Positions 6,865 through 13,258 of a DNA stretch of 14,995 nt are shown here, piece after piece. A program made the translations under genes and the position numbers. The notes below the pieces were generated by a model. The model worked only from the letters and a program-made list of their open reading frames with translations, did not search any database and was not told the DNA's origin. The DNA is from Treponema sp. UBA3649 (GTDB lineage Bacteria > Spirochaetota > Spirochaetia > Treponematales > Treponemataceae): contig DFKI01000053.1 in the NCBI GenBank assembly GCA_002373325.1, forward strand, positions 1 through 14,995. Reading direction: 5' to 3'. Numbering within the stretch: position 1 is the stretch's first letter; every line of letters begins with the position of its first letter.

Positions 6865-7710
6865 ATGAAAAAAATCATAAGCGGAAAAGTCCGCGAAGTA
6901 TATGATTTGGAAGACGGAAGGATGGTCATTGTTACGACCGACCGCATATCAGCATTCGACGTGATTCTTCCCACTATGATTACCGACAAGGGAAAGGTTC
7001 TGAACGCGCTTTCAAATTTCTGGTTTGGCTACACAAAGGACATCGTGAAGAACCACATGATTTCTTCTGATTTGAAGGATATGCCCGCCGAATTCCAGAA
7101 ACCTGAGTATGAGGGAAGGACCATCCTTGTGAAAAAACTCAAGATGATTCCTTATGAGATTATCGTGCGCGGATATATGTTCGGAAGCATGTACGAGGCA
7201 CAGAAGAGCGGAAAATTCCCCGAGGGAGTCTCTTTCAGCAGGGTCTATGAGCAGGCGGAAAAACTTGACGAGCCGGTAGTCACCCCCTCAACCAAGGCGG
7301 CGGAAGGACATGACATCAACGTTTCGCTCGACTACATGAAAAAGGACATCGGTGAGGAGCTTGCCGGAAAGATTGAGAAAGCGGCTCTTGAAATCTACAA
7401 GAAATGCTATGACCACGCATATAAGAACGGAATCATCATCGCGGACACAAAGTTTGAGTTCGGACTTGATGAGAACGGAGAGCTGGTTCTTGCCGATGAG
7501 GTCCTTACCCCCGACTCAAGCCGATTCTGGAACCTGAGCGAGTACAAGGTGGGAACAAGCCCCGCGAGCTACGACAAACAGTTCGTCCGTGACTGGCTCA
7601 AGGAAAACAATCTTGCAGGAGACCCCTCAATCAAATCCATCCCGGCGGAGATTGTGGAAAAGACCAGCGCGCTTTACCATGAGTGCCAAAAGCGAATCTG
7701 CGGAAAATAA
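6865..7710 (+). CDS. purC: Phosphoribosylaminoimidazole-succinocarboxamide synthase (SAICAR synthetase)
   Basis: Catalyses ATP-dependent joining of aspartate to CAIR, giving SAICAR, in de novo purine synthesis in the cytoplasm. The 281-residue protein carries the family blocks in order: GKVREVY (7-13), TTDRISAFD (24-32), IPYEIIVRGYMFGSMY (95-110), TPSTKAAEGHDINVS (140-154), IIADTKFEFG (191-200), LADEVLTPDSSRFW (209-222) and SYDKQFVRDWL (235-245). Length is usual for the longer bacterial form. An in-frame GTG at 6823 would add 14 residues but lies at the predicted transcription start. The ATG at 6865 has AAGGAG (6851-6856) 8 bases upstream and begins at the family's normal N-terminus. No other purine genes are adjacent. 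A hairpin with a T-run follows. Confidence 0.96.
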   Translation: MKKIISGKVREVYDLEDGRMVIVTTDRISAFDVILPTMITDKGKVLNALSNFWFGYTKDIVKNHMISSDLKDMPAEFQKPEYEGRTILVKKLKMIPYEIIVRGYMFGSMYEAQKSGKFPEGVSFSRVYEQAEKLDEPVVTPSTKAAEGHDINVSLDYMKKDIGEELAGKIEKAALEIYKKCYDHAYKNGIIIADTKFEFGLDENGELVLADEVLTPDSSRFWNLSEYKVGTSPASYDKQFVRDWLKENNLAGDPSIKSIPAEIVEKTSALYHECQKRICGK

Positions 7711-7739
7711 ATCCCCGTCTCACGTTTTTCACTGTTTAT

Positions 7740-7786
7740 GGGATTCCCTTGCACCGGCCAACCGACATGGGAGTCCCCTCATTTTT
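7740..7786 (+). terminator. Terminator candidate after purC
   Basis: GGGATTCCC (7740-7748) can pair with GGGAGTCCC (7769-7777) over 9 bp with one G-T pair and a 20-base loop. TTTTT follows at 7782-7786. The T-run exists only in the plus direction, so the hairpin should stop purC transcripts before they run far into the convergent lipoprotein gene, whose last codons it touches. The long loop lowers confidence. Confidence 0.5.
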
Positions 7787-10700
7787 GCATGACAGAGCTC
7801 ATGGTACAGGTTCCGTCGGCAAAATATGCAATCACGACGTAGCAGTCACCCGCTTCCATCTCTCCAACAGGGATGGTATATTTTTTTGCGGTCGGATTCG
7901 TCGAAAAATCCATGTACTTGTCACCGATGTGCCTGTGATTGTGCTCCCACTCCCCCACAGTCCAGTCCCTGCATTCGGAGAGCGGATGTTTTGTGACAAG
8001 AGTGTGGACAAAAGTTGGTGCGTCAGAAGCAACGAGCAAAGTTGATTTTGAGGATCCGTTGGCCCAAATATAATCATAGTCGCCTGAGTTTTTGGTGGAT
8101 CCGGTATAGAAATAAAAAGGCGCTGAGTTTCCGAAACTCCGGGTGGTCACATCATCTTCAAGAGCAGCCGTTCCCACCACCTTTACGAACTGGCTGGATG
8201 GCAGTCCCACGCTTGAGTAAGTATAGACTTTGCCGCCGTTTGTACCGTTTGACTTCTGTGGTGCCGAAGTAAGCTCGGAATGTTTGCTCCATGTGTTTGT
8301 GCCAGAATCAAATTTCGAGATGCCAAGATGCCACTGATACAAGTCAGAATCAGATTCCTCAGAGACAAAGGTATTTGACGTGCCTTTTTTCAGGGAGAAA
8401 GAAGGAATTTTTACCGTAATAAAATATCCGCTCCATTCAGAACTGTTGCCGTACCCATCAAAATATTTTATAATCAGGCTGTTGAGCTCCTTGTCCACAT
8501 CCCAGATTGGAGGAAACTTCCAGCCAGAACCACCGTCATAGTTAATTCCGTCCATTGTGTAGTGGATGTGCTCAGTACCTAAATTCAATAAATCATCAGA
8601 ATCGTAAGTCCAGATGATTCCGTTTGAGTTCACAATCACTTTTTCCAGTCCGGATTGATAATCCTCCACAAGCACGGGCACCATATAATCGTAGCGTTTT
8701 GGCACGGTGAAACTCTCCGTGGAATATATAGCAGAGAGTGATTGAACCGCAAGTACGTTCGACAGCTCAACATCAGGCTTGATTTTTTCAAATTTCAGAG
8801 GGTCCTGGAAAGGCCAGCACAGAATGTCCCAGCCATTTTTGGCACCCTGGCCATAATCATGATTTCCGGAAATATTTGTGGAGTTTATCCCCGTGAGTTT
8901 TATGGAAACAGGTGCATTATATACTCTGGACGTAAGACTTACCGTCAGCAAAAAAGACGTGGAGTTTTTTTCCAAAAAAATCGTTTTGCCGGCATCGGAC
9001 TGATTGGACGAAAACTGCACGATGATTGAATCGTATCGCTCCCAGGGATTATATGAGCTCGTATCCATTTCTCCGCTTATAAGCAGATAGTTTTCGTCAC
9101 CTTCAGTACTCACATCGACACGGGCCTCTTTTACCACCACGGGAGGAAGCGTCTCATCAACAGTCTTGACATCGGAAATGCTTATCTCATCCGTCATAAA
9201 TCCCGCAAGTTGTCCGTTAAGAAGGAAGAACCTGTAATTGGAGTAGATGCCATAGTAAGAATGACCTTCGTACATATACGCCATCGAGAGAAAATCTCTC
9301 ATAGAAATGGACGTGGTTGAGCCGAGACTATAAGTCCTGCCTTCCGGGTAAGTTCCGTCATACATCTCATTTTGAGAAACGGCAGGTCCATTTTGCGCCT
9401 TTGAGTACCTGTAGTCGTATACGGAAGCAATCCTTGAAAAATCCGTCTCCGATGAAAAATAGGCTGAATAGGAACCTGCAGTCTGGGTCGGAAAAATATT
9501 CTGAAGAGTGAGAACGCCCGGGAAAGAGAATTTTTTCGTCTCCCTGTTTCCGAAATCATCCTCAACCGTAAGAGTAAGCTCAAGTCCAGCAATATCAGTG
9601 GCACCACTAAGCACATGATTCCATATTTGATGGGACGAATCATAATTCATTCCATGAACGGACGAATTGTATGTGAGGCTTACTTCTTTCAAACTTGATT
9701 CTGGAACAAAGCAGTCTTTATAGACGCGTTTTTTTATGGCATTGAGCTTTACGTTTCTGACAAGCGCGGGCCAGTCCTCATATTCAATTCTCGTGCCGTC
9801 ACCGCTTCCGTCATAAGTAAAATATCTGCCTGTGCTTGGAAATGAATCCCTGAAATTATAGAGCTCCACATCGCTCAAATCCATGCAGCCGTCCTTTATG
9901 GCCGTGAAACTCTGCTCATCGGAGAGATTGGAACAAGCGTCTGAGACAGAGACCGTAATCAAAACGGCTCCGTCGTCGCTTTTCAGGTCGTATTTTATGC
10001 GGAATGTGGTCGTACCGTTTCCGTCATCCGTAAAAAAAGTTCCGGACTCAGAGTCGGCATTGGAGGCTGTGAAAATCTCAGGATCATACGCGACCGGGGC
10101 TAAAATTCCGTCCCTTGCGTTTGTGTGCTTTTCCGTGAGCTTTACCGACTGAACCCCGGAATCAGCGTCGTAATATCTTCCATAGATATAGACCGTGCCT
10201 TTCGTTCGGTTTTGCAAAATCTCGCTTTCACCGAAAGTGCTTAACGCTGCCTGTGTAAAATGATTTTCTGAATCCGGAGATTGCGTAACATAAAACTCAT
10301 ATTTGGAAGGGGGCGTTGTCTCAATGTCATCCTTATACCGGACAAAAAGATTTCTCTTATCCTGGGCAAGAGTGAGGGTCACTCCGTCTTTTACAAGCGC
10401 AATATTTTCACCGAAAGAAATCTGGATGTCGGCGAAGGGTTTGTTCAAGCTCTGGATGAACGAGCTCAGTTTTGAGGACTTCGGAGTAAGTGTGAGCGTG
10501 GTTTTCGACGTGTCGAACTCAGGGACCTCAAAGTATTCCTTCACGTCGTCGGAACCGCAAGTGATTGAAATGTTCTGTGGCCCGTACCTGAAAAGAGACG
10601 AATCCTGGGTAATGTACTCAGGCTCCATGGGCATGTTGAAAGTGACTGTGATTGCCGCGTTCGAATAGGAGATTTCCGGGAAGGCTGGTGTTACTGAGAC

Positions 10701-11117
10701 AATGGATGGAAGACGCAGACTTTTCGGTCGAATCAGAAGATTTTCCGTCGGTTTCAAAAGTGTTCCGGTCACGCTCAGCTTTGAGGCATCGTCAAATTTT
10801 ATCACATCATCAAGGACTTCACCGCTCGTCCTGTCCAAAACTTCCCAGGCTATGAATTTCCAGTCATCAGCAGGATTAAAGCTCAGGTCAAAGCTTTCCT
10901 TCTTTTTCACTTTGACTTGAGGGGGAGTGACAGTTCCAGAATCTTTCTCCGCTTCTATATAGATTGTAGTGGGATCAGAATTCGCAATCTCAATTGCCTC
11001 TTGAATCTGTCTTGCAGTCTCACCGCCGTTAAGGAAATTCTCGCAGGAAGTCAGGATCATTAAAAAAAATCCACATAAGGGAAACATAAGGCTTAATAAA
11101 AAACTGCATCGTCGCAT
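7779..11117 (-). CDS. Very large lipoprotein with Ig-like domains
   Basis: Predicted 1112-residue lipoprotein of unknown function. The N-terminus is a lipoprotein signal: MRRCSF, a hydrophobic core to residue 22, and the lipobox LTSC with Cys25. Residues about 51-132 resemble a short beta repeat of the InlB-B type (IEAEKDSGTVTPPQ, FNPADDWKFIAWEV). Residues about 138-235 look like an SbsA-type bacterial Ig-like domain (VTPAFPEISYSN, ITVTFNMPM). The remainder is rich in beta strand, S, T, Y and D, consistent with further extracellular beta modules. No protease, glycosidase or ligand-binding signature is recognised. A TTG at 11138 would add seven residues, but the ATG at 11117 has GGAG 6 bases upstream and begins directly with the signal peptide. 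A surface or outer-membrane location is inferred. The gene stands alone between convergent purC and divergent radC. Confidence 0.85.
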   Translation of the reverse strand: MRRCSFLLSLMFPLCGFFLMILTSCENFLNGGETARQIQEAIEIANSDPTTIYIEAEKDSGTVTPPQVKVKKKESFDLSFNPADDWKFIAWEVLDRTSGEVLDDVIKFDDASKLSVTGTLLKPTENLLIRPKSLRLPSIVSVTPAFPEISYSNAAITVTFNMPMEPEYITQDSSLFRYGPQNISITCGSDDVKEYFEVPEFDTSKTTLTLTPKSSKLSSFIQSLNKPFADIQISFGENIALVKDGVTLTLAQDKRNLFVRYKDDIETTPPSKYEFYVTQSPDSENHFTQAALSTFGESEILQNRTKGTVYIYGRYYDADSGVQSVKLTEKHTNARDGILAPVAYDPEIFTASNADSESGTFFTDDGNGTTTFRIKYDLKSDDGAVLITVSVSDACSNLSDEQSFTAIKDGCMDLSDVELYNFRDSFPSTGRYFTYDGSGDGTRIEYEDWPALVRNVKLNAIKKRVYKDCFVPESSLKEVSLTYNSSVHGMNYDSSHQIWNHVLSGATDIAGLELTLTVEDDFGNRETKKFSFPGVLTLQNIFPTQTAGSYSAYFSSETDFSRIASVYDYRYSKAQNGPAVSQNEMYDGTYPEGRTYSLGSTTSISMRDFLSMAYMYEGHSYYGIYSNYRFFLLNGQLAGFMTDEISISDVKTVDETLPPVVVKEARVDVSTEGDENYLLISGEMDTSSYNPWERYDSIIVQFSSNQSDAGKTIFLEKNSTSFLLTVSLTSRVYNAPVSIKLTGINSTNISGNHDYGQGAKNGWDILCWPFQDPLKFEKIKPDVELSNVLAVQSLSAIYSTESFTVPKRYDYMVPVLVEDYQSGLEKVIVNSNGIIWTYDSDDLLNLGTEHIHYTMDGINYDGGSGWKFPPIWDVDKELNSLIIKYFDGYGNSSEWSGYFITVKIPSFSLKKGTSNTFVSEESDSDLYQWHLGISKFDSGTNTWSKHSELTSAPQKSNGTNGGKVYTYSSVGLPSSQFVKVVGTAALEDDVTTRSFGNSAPFYFYTGSTKNSGDYDYIWANGSSKSTLLVASDAPTFVHTLVTKHPLSECRDWTVGEWEHNHRHIGDKYMDFSTNPTAKKYTIPVGEMEAGDCYVVIAYFADGTCTMSSVMQK

Positions 11118-11156
11118 ATCGGGCTCCGTTTTACGCAAAGATTTTCATCATCTCCA

Positions 11157-11185
11157 ATTATCGCACATAAAAATCAATCTGTAAA
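11157..11185 (-). promoter_or_regulatory. Promoter of the large lipoprotein gene
   Basis: On the minus strand TTTACA (11185-11180) and GATAAT (11162-11157) are 17 bases apart. The -10 is preceded by TGC, forming an extended -10 motif. Transcription would begin near 11150, giving a leader of about 33 bases with GGAG close to the ATG. Confidence 0.6.
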
Positions 11186-11203
11186 CAGTCCAATTGTAAA
11201 CAA
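11175..11203. promoter_or_regulatory. Duplicated operator-like site overlapping the -35 box
   Basis: Two copies of a 10-base partly palindromic motif, CTGTAAACAG (11179-11188) and TTGTAAACAA (11194-11203), start 15 bases apart. Each is preceded by CAAT. The first covers the -35 box of the lipoprotein gene and the second lies directly upstream of it. This is what a repressor or activator pair site would look like; the regulator is unknown. Confidence 0.4.
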
Positions 11204-11263
11204 AAACGTAAAAATTTTTGAAATTTTTTGTAGTTTTGATTACAGTGGCGTACTTTTGTGGAA

Positions 11264-11269
11264 TATAAT
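11264..11269 (+). promoter_or_regulatory. Start-proximal -10 box of radC
   Basis: A perfect TATAAT ends 5 bases before the ATG at 11275. No Shine-Dalgarno sequence is present, and no good -35 is found at 16-19 bases. Transcription from it would give an essentially leaderless mRNA. Confidence 0.45.
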
Positions 11270-11274
11270 ATTAT

Positions 11275-12021
11275 ATGTCAATGGAAGTAAATCTTTTTGT
11301 ACCACCGGTGGTAAAGCCAAAGCCGGACATCAGGGAGCTCACAAAACTCAACGGCATCTCCTACCCGAGCGACGAGGAGCTTGTCATGCTCATAATCAAC
11401 AAAGGAACCAGGGACTGTCCCGTGGAAAAACTTGCGCGGAAGATAATGCGGTGCATAAACTCTTCGAACCCCGAGGATTTGGTCAAAAACCTCATGTCCA
11501 TAAACGGAATCGGAGACACGAAGGCTCTGTCCGTAGCCGCTGCTCTGGAACTCGGAAGAAGAAGGTCATCATTCCAAAAGTCTCACATCAACCGTCCGAC
11601 AGACATTCTTCCATACATAAAGCATTTTGCCCTGGAACCCACGGAGCATTTTGTGGTCGCATCTGTAAACGGCGCGCATGAGCTTATGAACATCCGGCTG
11701 GTCTCCATAGGGACGACGAACAGAACGATGGTTCATCCAAGGGAAGTGTTTGCGGAACCGGTAGCCGAACATGCAGCGGGAATCATCTGCTGTCACAATC
11801 ATCCATACGGTCCCTGCCTTCCCTCCATGGCCGACAGAAACACCACGAGAATTCTGAGGGACGCATCCGAAGTGCTTGGAATCACCCTGCTCGACCACAT
11901 CATCATCACAAGGGAAACATATTTTTCCTTTCTTGAGCACGGCATGATTTATGATGAAAAAAAGGAGTCCGACGGGGAATTCGATGATTTTGAGGATGAG
12001 AAAATTCAAGAGCCGTGTTGA
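11275..12021 (+). CDS. radC: RadC-family JAB/MPN-domain protein
   Basis: Predicted 248-residue cytoplasmic protein of the RadC family. The historical DNA-repair name is doubtful, and the biochemical activity of RadC is not established. Residues about 73-96 form the helix-hairpin-helix region (SINGIGDTKA, then ALELGRR). Residues about 105-225 form the JAMM metal-binding domain, with H174-N-H176, S184 and D187 in the exact HxH-x7-S-xx-D spacing and E124 as a candidate upstream acidic residue. The loop after HNHP reads YGPCLPS, where most members have SGxPxPS, a small deviation that keeps all metal ligands. The C-terminal 20 residues are acidic and extend beyond the usual end. The start has no Shine-Dalgarno sequence; a -10-like box lies 5 bases upstream. 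The gene is divergent from the large lipoprotein and does not sit in a mobile element. Confidence 0.92.
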   Translation: MSMEVNLFVPPVVKPKPDIRELTKLNGISYPSDEELVMLIINKGTRDCPVEKLARKIMRCINSSNPEDLVKNLMSINGIGDTKALSVAAALELGRRRSSFQKSHINRPTDILPYIKHFALEPTEHFVVASVNGAHELMNIRLVSIGTTNRTMVHPREVFAEPVAEHAAGIICCHNHPYGPCLPSMADRNTTRILRDASEVLGITLLDHIIITRETYFSFLEHGMIYDEKKESDGEFDDFEDEKIQEPC

Positions 12022-12032
12022 GCGCAAAACAA

Positions 12033-12101
12033 TGTCATTCCCACGCCCAGACGCGGGAATCCCTAGCAAAAGAGATTGTCGGATCAAGTCCGACAATGAC
12101 A
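12033..12101 (+). repeat. Palindromic REP/MITE-like element, copy 2
   Basis: The 69-base element is bounded by the inverted repeat TGTCATT (12033-12039) and AATGACA (12095-12101). It holds two internal hairpins. One is ATTCCCACG with CGCGGGAAT (12037-12045, 12052-12060; one mismatch, a possible G-T pair). The other is ATTGTCGGA with TCCGACAAT (12075-12083, 12089-12097; perfect, loop TCAAG). Its second half matches copy 1 at 851-883 in opposite orientation. There is no coding capacity and no obvious target-site duplication. Confidence 0.75.
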
Positions 12102-12159
12102 ATTAGTTCCAAGTCCGACAATGACAATCAGTTCCAAGTCCGACAATGACAATTGGTTC
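12085..12159 (+). repeat. Tandem repeat, three 25-base units
   Basis: Three adjacent 25-base units (12085-12109, 12110-12134, 12135-12159) begin CAAGTCCGACAATGACAAT and end with GTTC. They differ at only a few positions near the end of the unit (TA, CA, TG). A decayed partial unit follows (12160-12175). The unit contains the right half of the palindromic element, so the array seems to have grown by duplication of that end. Confidence 0.85.
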
Positions 12160-12176
12160 CAAGCTGAAATGACAAG

Positions 12177-12215
12177 GGATGCCACGCAGCAACAACGGAG
12201 GATGCCACGCGGCAA
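12177..12215 (+). repeat. Short direct repeat, two 16-base copies
   Basis: GGATGCCACGCAGCAA (12177-12192) and GGATGCCACGCGGCAA (12200-12215) differ by a single base and are separated by 7 bases. They lie just after the 25-base array and just before the stop codon of the convergent gene. Origin and function are unknown. Confidence 0.7.
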
Positions 12216-12236
12216 TGCAAATTGGGAACTTAGATT

Positions 12237-13157
12237 TTACTCAGCTTCATCCACAGCCGGCTCAATCTCATCTTCGGTCTCGTCCTCAGCTTCATCTGTC
12301 ACCTCTGGAGCTGCATCAACAGGAGCTGTGTCTTCTGCTTCGGGTGCGGCTACCTGAGGAGCTGGCTTTGGAGCTGGTTTTGCAGACGGATTTGCGGCAA
12401 TCGCCTCGTCCATGGAGATTGTTCCGACGACATCATTTACGTTGTACTCGTTGATTTTAAGTCCGTCATCTTTTTTGATGAGGCGAACGACAGTCACTTT
12501 CTTCTGGTACTGGTCGGATGACGGTTTCTTTGTAATGCAGAAATGAATCTCCGCTGTGAGTGCATTTGTCGTGATGTACTCGTTGAACACGGGCCACTGC
12601 TCGGCAAGCTTGCTCTTCTCCAGATAGTACTTGAGATCCTTGGTGGTGTAGTCCAAATCATCTTCCTTGGACCTTACCGTAAAGGGAAAATATTTTTCGC
12701 TTCTGTCAAAGGACGCAAACCTGAGATCCACGCTGTCACCGGAATAGACGAATTCCTTGTCCAAAAGCGCGTTTATCAGATTCTGTTTTTCGGCTTCAAG
12801 AACGGTGAGCTTGCTGTCGTAATTCGCCTTAATCTCATTGTTCACACGCTCGATGTCGGCATAACGTTTTGCAGTCACGGCCTCAATTGCGGCGGAAACA
12901 CGTGTGTTGTATTCCTCTGCGCTTTCCCATCCGTCCTGCTCCATTTTGGAAATCTTCGCGAATTCTTCCTGAACCTCGGCATTAAGCTTCGCGTTCGCAT
13001 CCTGAAATGCAGTCTCATACTCCTCCTTCACGTCTGCCATCCGTTGATTCACGTCGTAGATTTGAGCAAGGGAATCGCTTAGTTTTTCCTGAGCCCATGC
13101 ACAAAGACCAAAAGACGCGAGTGCCACAAAAGTAAGAACTTTCTTCATAATTTTCAT
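12237..13157 (-). CDS. Secreted coiled-coil protein with acidic C-terminal tail
   Basis: Predicted 306-residue exported protein, not recognised. The signal peptide (MKIMKK, hydrophobic core about 7-20) ends at AWA, with cleavage before Q23. Residues about 30-135 are strongly helical, rich in E, K and A, and likely coiled coil. Residues about 136-250 look like a mixed alpha/beta domain (FVYSGDSVDLRFASFD at 136-151). The tail (about 257-306) begins with a proline/alanine/lysine stretch (KPAPKPAPQVAAP) and ends in a run of D and E. No lipobox or transmembrane helix follows the signal, so a periplasmic location is inferred. The ATG at 13157 has AGGAGG just upstream; the longer frame to 13214 would start before this site. 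The gene has a strong promoter (13202-13230) and converges on radC across the repeat region. Confidence 0.8.
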   Translation of the reverse strand: MKIMKKVLTFVALASFGLCAWAQEKLSDSLAQIYDVNQRMADVKEEYETAFQDANAKLNAEVQEEFAKISKMEQDGWESAEEYNTRVSAAIEAVTAKRYADIERVNNEIKANYDSKLTVLEAEKQNLINALLDKEFVYSGDSVDLRFASFDRSEKYFPFTVRSKEDDLDYTTKDLKYYLEKSKLAEQWPVFNEYITTNALTAEIHFCITKKPSSDQYQKKVTVVRLIKKDDGLKINEYNVNDVVGTISMDEAIAANPSAKPAPKPAPQVAAPEAEDTAPVDAAPEVTDEAEDETEDEIEPAVDEAE

Positions 13158-13177
13158 TTTGCCTCCTTGATAAAACC

Positions 13178-13191
13178 GCATCACGCGATGC
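13178..13191 (-). promoter_or_regulatory. Small 5' stem-loop in the leader of the coiled-coil gene
   Basis: GCATC (13178-13182) and GATGC (13187-13191) form a 5-bp stem with a 4-base loop. It lies within about 5 bases of the predicted transcription start and upstream of the AGGAGG. Stem-loops at the very 5' end can stabilise mRNAs (known from ompA), but here this is only a suggestion. Confidence 0.3.
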
Positions 13192-13201
13192 TTTACCCAT
13201 A

Positions 13202-13230
13202 ATTTTACCCCCACTCAATCCACTTGTCAA
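13202..13230 (-). promoter_or_regulatory. Strong promoter of the coiled-coil protein gene
   Basis: On the minus strand a perfect TTGACA (13230-13225) and TAAAAT (13207-13202) are separated by exactly 17 bases. Transcription would begin near 13195, giving a leader of about 38 bases ending in AGGAGG. The -35 box overlaps that of the divergent promoter. Confidence 0.75.
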
Positions 13231-13252
13231 GTTTTAAAAAATCAATTAAACT
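13224..13252 (+). promoter_or_regulatory. Start-proximal promoter of the pseudouridine synthase gene
   Basis: TTGTCA (13224-13229; 5 of 6) and TAAACT (13247-13252; 4 of 6) are 17 bases apart. The -10 ends 6 bases before the ATG at 13259, which predicts a leaderless or nearly leaderless transcript. This agrees with the lack of a Shine-Dalgarno sequence. Its -35 shares bases 13225-13229 with the divergent promoter. Confidence 0.5.
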
Positions 13253-13258
13253 TTCCGC

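Larger units (their letters stand above)
12022..12236. other. Repeat-filled intergenic region between convergent genes
   Basis: The 215 bases between radC and the coiled-coil protein gene contain no gene. They are almost wholly built of short repeats: a palindromic element (12033-12101), three tandem 25-base units overlapping its end (12085-12159), a degenerate fourth unit (12160-12175) and two copies of a 16-base unit (12177-12215). No T-run terminator is seen for either gene, so the palindromes may serve as RNA 3' ends. Confidence 0.7.

Noticed and set aside
11256..11681. Alternative plus-strand frame overlapping the start of radC
   Set aside because: The radC frame has clear helix-hairpin-helix and JAMM motifs; the other frame is a shadow with biased K/R/H composition.
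12085..12159. Possible CRISPR array
   Set aside because: The 25-base units are directly adjacent with no spacers, and no cas genes are nearby. It is a simple tandem repeat.
13158..13214. Longer N-terminus for the coiled-coil protein
   Set aside because: The extension would put residues before the signal peptide, spans the promoter -10 region and leader, and is replaced by an ATG with an excellent AGGAGG.
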